Origin: Streptomyces diacarni
Lineage (GTDB): Bacteria > Actinomycetota > Actinomycetes > Streptomycetales > Streptomycetaceae
Direction: 5' to 3'
Length of the DNA stretch: 64,000 bases
Assembly: GCF_003323715.1 (NCBI RefSeq)
Contig: NZ_QOIN01000035.1
Span: forward strand, 1 to 64,000
The notes beneath the pieces are model-generated. The model searched no databases and was not told where the DNA came from. It saw nothing but the letters and a program-made list of their open reading frames with translations. Shown here in pieces: positions 9,127-17,500 of this stretch (position 1 is the stretch's first letter; every line of letters begins with the position of its first letter). The translations under genes were made by a program, and so were the position numbers.

Positions 9127-9328
9127 GATGCGCCCGCGCGGCGCGCTCGTTGCCGCGCCTGTAGTTGCCCGTCCAGCGGGCCATGACCACCTGCTCGTCG
9201 CCCGCGCGCACCTCCGCGAGGAAGTGCTCGGCGCGGGCGCCGCGCAGGGTGGTGACGGGACGGCCGTGGTGGGTGATCACCACGTCCGCCCCGCGTTGTT
9301 CGTAGGCGAATCCACGGGGTGCCGGCAT
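9107..9328 (-). CDS. Small conserved hypothetical protein
   Basis: This 73-residue protein has no recognised domain. Its first half, with GADVVITHHGRPVTTLRG, reads as two or three beta strands. The middle AEHFLAEVRAG is helical. The C-terminus RRGNERAARAHPRNRRT is strongly basic, which could suit nucleic acid contact, though that is inference. The ATG at 9328 gives codon use consistent with a real high-GC gene. It lies 16 bp downstream of the Nudix gene on the same strand, so the two are probably co-transcribed, ending in the hairpin at 9091-9126. Confidence 0.65.
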   Translation of the reverse strand: MPAPRGFAYEQRGADVVITHHGRPVTTLRGARAEHFLAEVRAGDEQVVMARWTGNYRRGNERAARAHPRNRRT

Positions 9329-9344
9329 GAGCCGAGCGTAGGGC

Positions 9345-9863
9345 TCAGCCGGGCGCTGTTCCAGGCTGCGAGGCGTCCCCGCAGAGCTCGACCATGTACT
9401 CGTCCACCGTCTGCACCTGGCCGTAGGGGAGGGGCTCTGTGCCGGTGCGCCAGTGGATGGCGGAGATCTCCTCGTTCGGGGCGAAGGGGAGCACCTCGCT
9501 CAGCTCGCCGCTGAACAGGGCGCCGTACAGCACCCGCTGCTCGGGCCCGAGCGCGGTCCGGGAGAAGCCGACGAAGCGCAGCGCCGCGGCGTCCACCAGC
9601 TGGCCGCTCTCCTCCCGCAGTTCGCGCGCTGCGGCCTCGCGGGGCCTCTCGCCCTCCTCGATGCCCCCGCCGGGCAGCTCCCAGCACCCGCGGCTGCGGA
9701 CGTGCACCATCAGCAGTCTGCCCGCGTGCCGGACGGCCACCAGGGCGTAGCCGACGGGGGCGTCGGGGAAGCGGGCGTCCTCCGGCTCGCGCAGGAATGC
9801 CAGCAGGCGCATCCCGCGGGGTCCCGTGGCCAGCGGAGCGGGCGGGGTGGCGGAATCACTCAT
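9345..9863 (-). CDS. Nudix hydrolase
   Basis: This 172-residue protein should hydrolyse a nucleoside diphosphate linked to another moiety in the cytoplasm. The Nudix box is complete: GGIEEGE, then seven residues, then RELREESG, carrying the metal-binding Glu residues. The hydrophobic residue expected at the end of the box is Gln followed by Leu. The ATG at 9863 fits the family; the frame stays open upstream to 10178, but that part is low-quality coding and overlaps the divergent promoter region. Substrate cannot be predicted. It appears to form a two-gene unit with the small gene downstream. Confidence 0.88.
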   Translation of the reverse strand: MSDSATPPAPLATGPRGMRLLAFLREPEDARFPDAPVGYALVAVRHAGRLLMVHVRSRGCWELPGGGIEEGERPREAAARELREESGQLVDAAALRFVGFSRTALGPEQRVLYGALFSGELSEVLPFAPNEEISAIHWRTGTEPLPYGQVQTVDEYMVELCGDASQPGTAPG

Positions 9864-10023
9864 GGTCCGCAGCGTAAACCGGCGCGGTGGCAGCGGTGTC
9901 CGGTACCGCTCAGCGGTGTGCGCCGCCCCACATGCGTACACATGGCGGCCTCCGGGGTCTGGCGGGAGCCGTACGCACGCCGATAGGTTCACGTCGACTT
10001 TTGGCGTTGTATGGGGAGGGTGA

Positions 10024-11451
10024 ATGCGTAAAACGCTCAGATGGTTGCTGTCTTTGGTGGTGCTCATAGGCACTGTCGGGGTCGGCAGCGCGTCGGCGGG
10101 TGCCGCCACAGCGGCCCAGGCCGGCAAGAGCACCGACATCAAGGACCGCATCCTCGCGGTGCCCGGGATGAGCCTCATCGAGGAGAAGCCCGTCGACGGG
10201 TACCGCTATTTCGTGCTCAACTACGAGCAGCCGATCGACCATCGGCACCCGGGCAAGGGCAGCTTCAAGCAGCGCATCTCGATCCTCCACAAGGACACCA
10301 GCCGGCCCACCGTCTTCTACACGGGCGGCTACAACCTCAGCACCACGCCCAGCCGCAGTGAGCCGACGCAGCTGACGGACGGCAACCAGGTCTCCATGGA
10401 GTACCGCTTCTTCACCCCGTCCCGGCCCAAGCCCGCCGACTGGTCGAAGCTGACCATCTGGCAGGCGGCCAGCGACCAGCACCGCATCTACAAGGCGCTG
10501 AAGAGGATCTACAGCAAGAACTGGATCGCGACCGGCGGCAGCAAGGGCGGCATGACGGCGACGTACTACCGCCGCTTCTACCCCCGCGACATGGACGGCA
10601 CCGTCCCCTACGTCGCCCCGAACGACGTGCGCAACGACGAGGACTCGGCGTACGACAGGTTCTTCAAGAACGTCGGCACCAAGGAGTGCCGCGACCGGCT
10701 CAACAGCGTGCAGCACGAGATCTTCGAGCGCCGCGGCGAGATGGTCCCCCGCCTGAAGAAGTGGGCGAAGGAGAACGACTACACCTTCACGATGGCCGGC
10801 AACGCCGACAAGGCGTTCGAGCTGATCGCGCAGGACCTGGTGTGGGGCTACTGGCAGTACCACCTGGTCGACGACTGCGACCAGGTGCCCTCCCCGGACG
10901 CCTCCACGGACACGCTCTACAAGTGGGCCGACGAGATCGGCGGCTGGGACGCCGGCACCGACCAGGGCATGCTGCCCTACACCCCGTACTACTACCAGGC
11001 GGGCACCCAGATGGGCTCGCCCGACTACGAGGAGCCGCTCCTCGACGACGTGCGCAAGTACCCGGGCCTGAACACGCCGCGCGTCTACGTGCCGCGTGAC
11101 ATCCCGATGCGCTTCAACAAGCACGACAAGGCGATGCGCGACATCGACCGCTGGGTGCGCCACAGCTCCTCGCAGATGCTCTACGTCTACGGCGAGAACG
11201 ACCCGTGGGGCGCCGAGCCGTTCCGCCCCGGCAAGCACACCGAGGACACGGCCGTCTTCTGGGCGCCGGGCCAGAACCACGGCGCGAAGATCGCCACGCT
11301 CGATGAGGACGACCGGGCGACGGCCACCCGCATGGTGCTGGAGTTCGCCGGCCTCGACGTCGACAAGGGCAAGAAGCCGAAGCGCCTGACGGCGTACGAC
11401 AAGAAGCTGGACACGCCGCGGAAGGAGGAGGCGCGGACGCTCCGTCCGTGA
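10024..11451 (+). CDS. Secreted S37-family tripeptidyl aminopeptidase
   Basis: This 475-residue secreted serine peptidase matches the Streptomyces PS-10/S37 family, whose members remove tripeptides from protein N-termini. An N-terminal signal peptide is evident: MRKTLRW, a hydrophobic run of about 18 residues, then SASAGA as a likely cleavage zone. The nucleophile is probably Ser173 in TGGSKGG. The C-terminal GENDPWGAEPF and GQNHGAKI regions are expected to supply the Asp and His of the triad. The start is preceded by GGGGAGGG. In Streptomyces such peptidases work on casein-like or inhibitor substrates around aerial growth; that role is family knowledge, not seen here. No regulatory motif was recognised upstream. 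Confidence 0.88.
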   Translation: MRKTLRWLLSLVVLIGTVGVGSASAGAATAAQAGKSTDIKDRILAVPGMSLIEEKPVDGYRYFVLNYEQPIDHRHPGKGSFKQRISILHKDTSRPTVFYTGGYNLSTTPSRSEPTQLTDGNQVSMEYRFFTPSRPKPADWSKLTIWQAASDQHRIYKALKRIYSKNWIATGGSKGGMTATYYRRFYPRDMDGTVPYVAPNDVRNDEDSAYDRFFKNVGTKECRDRLNSVQHEIFERRGEMVPRLKKWAKENDYTFTMAGNADKAFELIAQDLVWGYWQYHLVDDCDQVPSPDASTDTLYKWADEIGGWDAGTDQGMLPYTPYYYQAGTQMGSPDYEEPLLDDVRKYPGLNTPRVYVPRDIPMRFNKHDKAMRDIDRWVRHSSSQMLYVYGENDPWGAEPFRPGKHTEDTAVFWAPGQNHGAKIATLDEDDRATATRMVLEFAGLDVDKGKKPKRLTAYDKKLDTPRKEEARTLRP

Positions 11452-11469
11452 CCCCCGTCCTGGCTCTGC

Positions 11470-11506
11470 CTCGCCGGCGCGGCCGCTCTCAGGCCGCGTC
11501 GGCGAG
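11470..11506. terminator. Bidirectional terminator hairpin
   Basis: A 15-bp inverted repeat with one mismatch (11470-11484 against 11492-11506) surrounds a 7-base loop. It sits at the junction of the S37 peptidase gene and the convergent isomerase gene and covers the latter's stop codon. Confidence 0.75.
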
Positions 11507-12316
11507 CAGCTCCAGCAGGTGGGCGCGTACGCCGGGCAGCAGCGCGCCCATCTCGCGCACCTCGGGGTACCAGCGCTTCTCGTACTCCCAGCACAGCCAC
11601 TCGACGCCCGTCCACTGCCCGTGGGCGGGCGTGCGCGCGTCCGCCGACCTGGTGACCACCTCGACCACCTCGGCGAGCGGCAGCACGCCCTCGCCGGGCG
11701 GCAGCGGCGTGGTGTCCTGGCGCGAGGGGACGTCCTTGACCTGCACGTAGCCGAGGTGCGGGGCGAGCAGTTCGCAGGAGCGCTGCGGCTCCTCGCCGCC
11801 GCGCCAGGTGTGCAGCACGTCCCACAGGGCGCCCACGCCAGGCCGGTCGACCGCGTCCAGGACGCGGGCCGCGTCGGCGCCGGTGCGGTGCGAGTCGTGG
11901 GTCTCCAGCAGGACGCGTACGCCCAGCTCTTCGGCGGTTCCGGCGGCCTGGGTGAGCCGGCGCACGGCGATCACGTCGGCCTCGTCCTGGTCGGTGTCGC
12001 CGCCCGGGAAGACACGGGCGTAGGGCGCGCCCAGGTCGTGCGCCAGGTGCAGCAGGGCGCGCACCTCGGCCAGTACGGGCGCGTCGTCCCCGCTCGCGGC
12101 CATCTTCGGGTATCCCGCGACGCACAGCAGCTCGACGCCCGCGTCCGCGAACCGTTCGGCCACCTCGGCCCTCTCGCGCCGGCCCAGTCCCGGGTGCACG
12201 GGCTCCTCCGGGTGGGCCCGCAGCTCCACCCCGTGGAAGCCCGAACGGGTCGCCGCCCGCAGGACGTCGTCGAGGGGGGCGCCGGGCACACCGAGGGTGG
12301 AGAAGGCGAGTCGCAT
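11489..12316 (-). CDS. TIM-barrel sugar phosphate isomerase/epimerase
   Basis: This 275-residue protein fits the xylose-isomerase-like AP endonuclease 2 barrel family (sugar phosphate isomerase/epimerase). Typical strands are visible: LAFSTLGVPG at the N-terminus, GFHGVELRAHPEEP, VRVLLETHD, VGALWDVLHTWRG and GYVQVKDV. The Glu, Asp, His and Glu residues in ETHD, WDVLH, KDV and VEWLCWEYE are plausible metal ligands. The ATG at 12316 starts the first beta strand. It lies 58 bp downstream of rbsD on the same strand, so it may be the last gene of the ribose operon and act on a related pentose. The actual substrate is unknown. Confidence 0.8.
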   Translation of the reverse strand: MRLAFSTLGVPGAPLDDVLRAATRSGFHGVELRAHPEEPVHPGLGRRERAEVAERFADAGVELLCVAGYPKMAASGDDAPVLAEVRALLHLAHDLGAPYARVFPGGDTDQDEADVIAVRRLTQAAGTAEELGVRVLLETHDSHRTGADAARVLDAVDRPGVGALWDVLHTWRGGEEPQRSCELLAPHLGYVQVKDVPSRQDTTPLPPGEGVLPLAEVVEVVTRSADARTPAHGQWTGVEWLCWEYEKRWYPEVREMGALLPGVRAHLLELLADAA

Positions 12317-12374
12317 GCGGCCCACCCGACCAGACGCGCGGGAGAAAGTCACGCCGCGCACGCGTCGGAACGCC

Positions 12375-12764
12375 TCAGAACGGCACTCCGCAGCGCAGCA
12401 CCACGTTCGCGTACGGCCGTGCCTCACCCGTGCGGACCACCAGGCGGGCCCGGTGGGTGAGGGCTTTCAACTCCTCGTGCGGCACCAGCCGCAGCCCGGG
12501 GAGGCGGGAGGCCAGCAGGGCGCCGCACTCGGGGTTGGCCTCGCGCACCTCGCTCGCTGCGGTCGCGCCCTCGGTCTCCAGCTCCTCCAGGAGCCCGGTG
12601 AGCACCTCGGCGAAGGACGGCACGCCCGCCCGGAAGGACAGGTCGACGACCGTGGGCCCCTCGGGGATCGGCAGCCCCACGTCGCACACCACGACGAGAT
12701 CCGTGTGGCCCAGTGCGGCCAGTGCCCCGCTCAGGTGGCGGTTGAGTATGCCGGACTTCTTCAC
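12375..12764 (-). CDS. rbsD: D-ribose pyranase
   Basis: RbsD (129 residues here) converts beta-pyranose ribose to the furanose form and so feeds ribokinase. The N-terminus KKSGILNRHLSG and the segment DLVVVCDVGLPIP are diagnostic, carrying the family His and Asp. The C-terminus ends in GEARPYANVVLRCGV with the conserved PYAN loop. The start is GTG at 12764, overlapping the rbsK stop as GTGA, so translation is probably coupled. A longer frame upstream lies entirely within rbsK and is a shadow. It belongs to the rbs operon. Confidence 0.93.
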   Translation of the reverse strand: MKKSGILNRHLSGALAALGHTDLVVVCDVGLPIPEGPTVVDLSFRAGVPSFAEVLTGLLEELETEGATAASEVREANPECGALLASRLPGLRLVPHEELKALTHRARLVVRTGEARPYANVVLRCGVPF

Positions 12765-13819
12765 CGGGCGCTCTCCCCGGCGCCCTGGGCGGACGCGTCC
12801 CCGGTGTCCTGCTCGACGTCGGCGGCGGTCGGGTAGGACTCCTGCGCCCCGGCCCGGGTGACCGCGAAGGAGCCGACACGCACCGCGTACCGCACGGCCT
12901 CCTCCAGGTCCGTGCCGCGGCCCAGCCGCCAGCCGAGCGCGCCGGTGAAGGCGTCTCCGGCGCCCGTGGTGTCCACGGCCCGCACGCGCGGGCTGGGCAC
13001 CCGCACCATGCCGACCCCGTCCGTCACCTCGGCGCCCACGCCGGGGCCCGCGACCAGGGCGCCCTGGTCGCCGAGCGTGACCACGACGCTGCGCGGGCCG
13101 AGGCCCAACAGCGCGGTGGCCCACTCCTCGGGGTCGTCGCCGAGGGACCGGGCCTCCAGCAGCAGGCGTGCCTCGTGCTCGTTGACGACCAGCGGGTCGC
13201 ACAGCGCCAGCACGTCCTCGGGCAGCCGTGCGGGTGGGGAGGGGTTGAGGACGAGGCGCGCCCCGTGCTCGTCCGCGGCCCGGGCCGCCGCGGCGACCGT
13301 CTCCAGGGGGATCTCCAACTGCACAGAGACCACGGCCGCGGCCTGGAAGAGTGCACGCGCCGCCGCCACGTCGTCGGGCGTGAGGCGGGCGTTGGCGCCG
13401 GGGGAGACGACGATGCTGTTGTCCCCCGCCGCGTCGACGGTGATGAGGGCGACGCCGGTGGGTGCGTCCTTGCCCTCGACGGCCTCGGGGGCGCCCGTCG
13501 CGCCGGGAACCCTGATGCCGTCCTTGCCCACCGTGCCCGGCGTGTCCGTCGGGCCCACGAGGAGTCCCGCCAACGCCGCACCCGCGTGACGCTGCGCCTC
13601 GGCCAGCATCCGACCGTAGGCGTCGTCGCCGACGCGCGCCAGCAGCGTGGTGCGGGCACCGAGCCGGGCGGCGGCAGCCGCCTGGTTCGCGCCCTTGCCG
13701 CCCGGGTGGACCCTCAGATCCGACCCGAGCACCGTCTCGCCGGGCCCTGGCCTTCGGTCCAGACCGATGACCAGGTCGGCGTTGGCGGACCCTACGACCA
13801 GCAGGTCGTACTCGTGCAT
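12761..13819 (-). CDS. rbsK: Ribokinase
   Basis: This 352-residue PfkB-family sugar kinase phosphorylates D-ribose to ribose 5-phosphate. The N-terminal motif VVGSANADLV, HPGGKGANQA, and the C-terminal DTTGAGDAFTGAL with the catalytic Asp are clear. The ATG at 13819 is preceded by GGAG. Relative to typical ribokinases there is an insertion of about 20-25 residues around 109-130 (GKDGIRVPGATGAPE and following), just before GVALITVDAAG. The tail after AGAQESYPT is longer and Glu/Asp-rich. The gene overlaps rbsD by four bases and follows rbsB. Confidence 0.92.
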   Translation of the reverse strand: MHEYDLLVVGSANADLVIGLDRRPGPGETVLGSDLRVHPGGKGANQAAAAARLGARTTLLARVGDDAYGRMLAEAQRHAGAALAGLLVGPTDTPGTVGKDGIRVPGATGAPEAVEGKDAPTGVALITVDAAGDNSIVVSPGANARLTPDDVAAARALFQAAAVVSVQLEIPLETVAAAARAADEHGARLVLNPSPPARLPEDVLALCDPLVVNEHEARLLLEARSLGDDPEEWATALLGLGPRSVVVTLGDQGALVAGPGVGAEVTDGVGMVRVPSPRVRAVDTTGAGDAFTGALGWRLGRGTDLEEAVRYAVRVGSFAVTRAGAQESYPTAADVEQDTGDASAQGAGESAR

Positions 13820-13946
13820 CCGGTGTGCTCCTTCACATCCCGCCGGGGCGTTCACCCGCGGCGGGCACATCCCGCGCGGCACTTGCTCCGCCGCGCGTCG
13901 TCGCGCCTCTCCTGTGCCGGGCCGCTGCCACTGGCCCGCCCGAAGG

Positions 13947-14885
13947 TCAGGAGAACCGGTCGACGTTCTTCTTGGTGACGACCTTCACCGGAACCTTGAT
14001 CTGCTCTTGGACCTTGCCGTCGTCGATGGTGCGCATCGCGTTGCGGACGGCCATCTTGCCCAGCTCGGCCGGCTGCTGCGCCACGGTCGCGTTGATGGTG
14101 CCGGCCTTGACGGCCTTCATCGCGTCCGGGGTGCCGTCGAAGCCGACGACCTTGACGCTCTTGCCCGCCTTGGAGCCCAGGGCCTTGACCGCGCCCAGCG
14201 CCATCTCGTCGTTCTCCGCGAAGACCGCGTCGATCTCCGGGTGGGACTGCATGGCGTTGGAGGTCACGTCCAGGCCCTTGGCCCGGTCGAAGTCGGCGGG
14301 CTGCTTGGTGACGACCTTGATGCCCGGGTACTTCTTGAGGCCGTCCTTGAAGCCCTTGCCGCGCTCACGGGAGGCGGAGGTGCCCGTCTGGCCCTGGAGG
14401 ACGAGGATCTCGCCCTTGCCGTCGAGCAGCTCGTTGATCTCCTTGGCCGCCGCCTTGCCGCCCGCGACGTTGTCGGAGGCGACGGTGGTCTTGATCTCGG
14501 CCTTGTTGACGCTGCGGTCCGCGGCGATGACGGGGATGTCCGCGTTGTTGGCGCCCTTGACGGAGGGGGCGGCCGCGTCGGAGTCGACCGGGTTGATGAT
14601 GATCGAGTCCACCTGCTGCGAGGTGAAGGTCTGCATCTGGTTGGCCTGCTGGGACGCCTTGTTGGCGGCGTCCTGGACGGTCAGGTCCGCGCCCTGTGCC
14701 TTGGCTTCCTTCTCGGCGCCTTCCTTCATCTGGACCATGAAGGGCTGGTTGAGCGCGGATATGGCGAAGCCGATCTTGGGCTTTTCCTTGCCGCCCTTGG
14801 TGTCGTCCCCGGAACCACAGGCCGAGGCGGTCAGTGCGACTGCCGCGGCGACGACGACGACAGACGTGTTCTTTCTCTTGCTCAT
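13947..14885 (-). CDS. rbsB: Ribose ABC transporter substrate-binding lipoprotein
   Basis: This 312-residue extracellular lipoprotein binds ribose and delivers it to RbsC. It has a lipoprotein signal: basic MSKRK, a hydrophobic stretch, and lipobox cysteine 23 in TASACGSG. The mature protein is a periplasmic-binding type I fold, with IGFAISALNQPFM, IIINPVDSDAA, VIAADRSVN and VVGFDGTPDAM, as in RbsB. The gene lies 61 bp downstream of rbsC and 127 bp upstream of rbsK on the same strand. A ribosome binding site (GGAATG) precedes the ATG. Specificity for ribose is inferred from rbsK and rbsD. Confidence 0.93.
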   Translation of the reverse strand: MSKRKNTSVVVVAAAVALTASACGSGDDTKGGKEKPKIGFAISALNQPFMVQMKEGAEKEAKAQGADLTVQDAANKASQQANQMQTFTSQQVDSIIINPVDSDAAAPSVKGANNADIPVIAADRSVNKAEIKTTVASDNVAGGKAAAKEINELLDGKGEILVLQGQTGTSASRERGKGFKDGLKKYPGIKVVTKQPADFDRAKGLDVTSNAMQSHPEIDAVFAENDEMALGAVKALGSKAGKSVKVVGFDGTPDAMKAVKAGTINATVAQQPAELGKMAVRNAMRTIDDGKVQEQIKVPVKVVTKKNVDRFS

Positions 14886-14946
14886 TGCTGCATTCCTTGC
14901 AGTCGGCAGATGGACGAACTACGCGAACCCCCCCGTCGCACAAAGA

Positions 14947-15942
14947 TCATGTGCGACGACGCAGTGTATCGAGTAGCACGGCGAGCGCGATGACGACCCC
15001 GATGACGACCTGCTGCCAGAAAGCGGAAACGTCCAACAGGTTCAGACCATTGCGCAGAACTGCGAGGATAAGGGCGCCGATGAGCGTTCCGGAAGCCTTG
15101 CCGACACCTCCGGCGAGGCTCGCACCTCCGATCACCACGGCCGCGATCGCGTCCAATTCGAAACCTTCGGCGCCCGTCGGCTGGGCCGAGGCGAGCCGCG
15201 AAGTCAGGACGATTCCGGCCACGGCGGCGAAGGCGCCCACCAGGGTGTAGATCACCAGCTTCTGCCGGCGGACCCGGATACCGGACAGGTGCGCGGCCTC
15301 CTCGTTGCCGCCGATCGCGTACATCGCGCGCCCGTTGTAGGTGCGGTTGAGGATCAGGGCGGCGATCAGGCCCATCACGAGCATCACGATGACCTGTGTC
15401 GGCAGCCAGCCGCCGATGTTCTCGCCCATCCAGGAGAGCGAGTCGGGCATCAGGATCGGGTTGCCCTGCGAGACGACCAGCAGCAGGCCGCGCGCGGCCG
15501 AGAGCATCGCCAGGGTCGCGATGAACGGCGGCAGTTTGCCGTAGGAGATCAGTACGCCGTTGAGCAGGCCGCAGGCCGTGCCGGTGAGGATGGCCAGGAT
15601 GACGCCGAGGAACGCCGGCATGCCCTGGGTCGTGGTGAACCAGCCGAGCATGATGCCCGAGAACGCGGCCACCGAGCCGACCGACAGGTCGATGCCCCCG
15701 GCGACGATGGCGAAGGTCACGCCGAAGGCGAGGATGGCGGTCACCGCGGCCTGCTCGCCGACGTTGAGCAGGTTCGTCGTGGTGAGGAAGTTGCCGTTCA
15801 CCAGTGCCAGGACCGCGACCAGGACGACGAGGGCGCTGAGCGCCCCGTTGTCCAGCAGGAAGCGGCGTATCGCCTGCGGCGGCCCGCCGCCGCCGGGGCG
15901 CTTGTCCAGGCGGTGACCCGGCTGCTGCGTGTCAGTGGCCAC
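14947..15942 (-). CDS. rbsC: Ribose ABC transporter permease
   Basis: This 331-residue integral membrane protein forms the ribose channel with RbsA. About eight to ten hydrophobic segments are visible, including the first after ALSALVVLVAVLALV. Family signatures include GGIDLSVGSVAAFSG and the C-terminal GGASLAGGVGKASGTLIG. The start is GTG at 15942 and overlaps the end of rbsA by 11 bp. The first 25 residues are charged and Gly/Pro-rich, a cytoplasmic extension common in actinomycetes. Its partner genes on both sides make the assignment firm. Confidence 0.93.
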   Translation of the reverse strand: MATDTQQPGHRLDKRPGGGGPPQAIRRFLLDNGALSALVVLVAVLALVNGNFLTTTNLLNVGEQAAVTAILAFGVTFAIVAGGIDLSVGSVAAFSGIMLGWFTTTQGMPAFLGVILAILTGTACGLLNGVLISYGKLPPFIATLAMLSAARGLLLVVSQGNPILMPDSLSWMGENIGGWLPTQVIVMLVMGLIAALILNRTYNGRAMYAIGGNEEAAHLSGIRVRRQKLVIYTLVGAFAAVAGIVLTSRLASAQPTGAEGFELDAIAAVVIGGASLAGGVGKASGTLIGALILAVLRNGLNLLDVSAFWQQVVIGVVIALAVLLDTLRRRT

Positions 15943-17500
15943 GGGGAGAGTCCTCCATCTCGCTCGTACTACCTGGCGCGGAGGTGCCGACGGCCAGCGC
16001 CATGACGGCGTCCTGGGTCGCTTCCCGCGCGGTCAGTTCACCGGCGATCCGGCCCTGGGACATCACCAGGACCCGGTCGCTCATGCCCAGCACCTCGGGG
16101 AGGTCGCTGGAGATCATCAGCACCGCGTGCCCCGAGGCCGTCAGCTCGTTGATGAGCTGGTAGATCTCGACCTTGGCGCCCACGTCGATGCCGCGGGTGG
16201 GTTCGTCGAGGATCAGCACGCGGCTCTTGGCGAGCAGCCACTTGCCGATCACGACCTTCTGCTGGTTGCCGCCCGAGAGGGTGCGCACGTGCTGGTCGAG
16301 CCCGGCCATCCGCACCCCCAGCCGGTCGGCGATGCGGGCGGCGTCCTTGCGCAGCCCGCCGCGGTCCACCAGGCCGCCCTTGCTCGCCTCGCGCATCGAG
16401 ACCAGGGAGAGGTTGTCCGAGACCGAGGCGTCGGGCAGCAGGCCCTGGCCCTTGCGGTCCTCGGGGACGAGCCCGAGCCCCACGGTGTGCGAGGCGCACA
16501 CGTCACCGCCGGGCAGCCGCTTGCCGGCCACCTCGACGCGTCCCGCGTCGTAGCCGTCGGCGCCGAAGACCGCGCGGACGACCTCGGTGCGGCCCGCGCC
16601 CACCAGCCCCGCGATGCCGACGACCTCGCCCGCCCGCACCTCGAAGCTGATGTCCTCGAAGACGCCCTGCCTGCGCAGCCCCGACACCCGCAGCAGGGGC
16701 GCCGCCGACGCCGCGGCGTCCTCGGCCTTCACCGTCTCGCGCGGGTACTGCTGCTCGATGCTGCGGCCCACCATCAGCCGCACCAGCTCGTCCTGCGGCG
16801 TGGTCGCCGGCACCTGCCCGACGCTGCGGCCGTCGCGCAGCACGGTGACCCGGTCGCCGAGGGCCGGGATCTCCTCCAGGTGGTGGGTGATGAAGACGAT
16901 GCCCACGCCCTCGGAGCGCAGCCTGCGCACGATGGCGAAGAGCCGGTCCACCTCCTCGGAGGTGAGCACGGCGGTGGGCTCGTCCATGATCAGTACGCGG
17001 GTGCGCAGGCTGAGCGCCTTGGCGATCTCCACCATCTGGCGCCCGGCGATGCCCAGCTTGCCGACCGGGGTGCGCGGGGGCGCGGTGACGCCGACCCGCT
17101 CCAGCAGGACCTTGGCGTCGGCCTCCATCTTCTTGCGGTCCACCATGCCCAGGCGGCGCGGCTGGCGGCCCAGGAAGATGTTCTCCGCGATGGACAGCTG
17201 CGGCACCAGGTTGAACTCCTGGTGGATGGTGGCGATGCCCAGCTTCTCCGCGGCCTCCGCGCCGGCGATGCGCACCGCCCTGCCCTCGCGCAGCACCCGC
17301 CCCGCGTCCGCGCGGTAGGCGCCGGAGAGCACCTTGATGAGGGTGGACTTGCCGGCGCCGTTCTCGCCCAGCAGGACGTGTACTTCGCCCGCGCGCAGGT
17401 CGAAGTCGACACCGTCGAGAGCCACCACGCCGGGGAACGTCTTGCGGATGCCCTCCGTGCGCAGCAACTCCCGTGCCGGGGGCGGGTCAGGGGTGGTCAA
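15932..17500 (-). CDS. rbsA: Ribose ABC transporter ATP-binding protein (double NBD)
   Basis: This 522-residue cytoplasmic ATPase has the two fused nucleotide-binding domains of sugar importers. Domain 1 has Walker A GENGAGKST near residue 40, signature-region IAGRQMVEIAKAL, and Walker B VLIMDEPTA. Domain 2 has the degenerate loop GLVGAGRTE and a normal LSGGNQQKVV signature with VLILDEPTRG. The start I choose is TTG at 17500. It follows AAAGGA with eight bases between them and overlaps the rbsR stop as TTGA, so translation is probably coupled. The frame stays open far upstream only as a shadow of rbsR. Confidence 0.92.
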   Translation of the reverse strand: MTTPDPPPARELLRTEGIRKTFPGVVALDGVDFDLRAGEVHVLLGENGAGKSTLIKVLSGAYRADAGRVLREGRAVRIAGAEAAEKLGIATIHQEFNLVPQLSIAENIFLGRQPRRLGMVDRKKMEADAKVLLERVGVTAPPRTPVGKLGIAGRQMVEIAKALSLRTRVLIMDEPTAVLTSEEVDRLFAIVRRLRSEGVGIVFITHHLEEIPALGDRVTVLRDGRSVGQVPATTPQDELVRLMVGRSIEQQYPRETVKAEDAAASAAPLLRVSGLRRQGVFEDISFEVRAGEVVGIAGLVGAGRTEVVRAVFGADGYDAGRVEVAGKRLPGGDVCASHTVGLGLVPEDRKGQGLLPDASVSDNLSLVSMREASKGGLVDRGGLRKDAARIADRLGVRMAGLDQHVRTLSGGNQQKVVIGKWLLAKSRVLILDEPTRGIDVGAKVEIYQLINELTASGHAVLMISSDLPEVLGMSDRVLVMSQGRIAGELTAREATQDAVMALAVGTSAPGSTSEMEDSPRGH

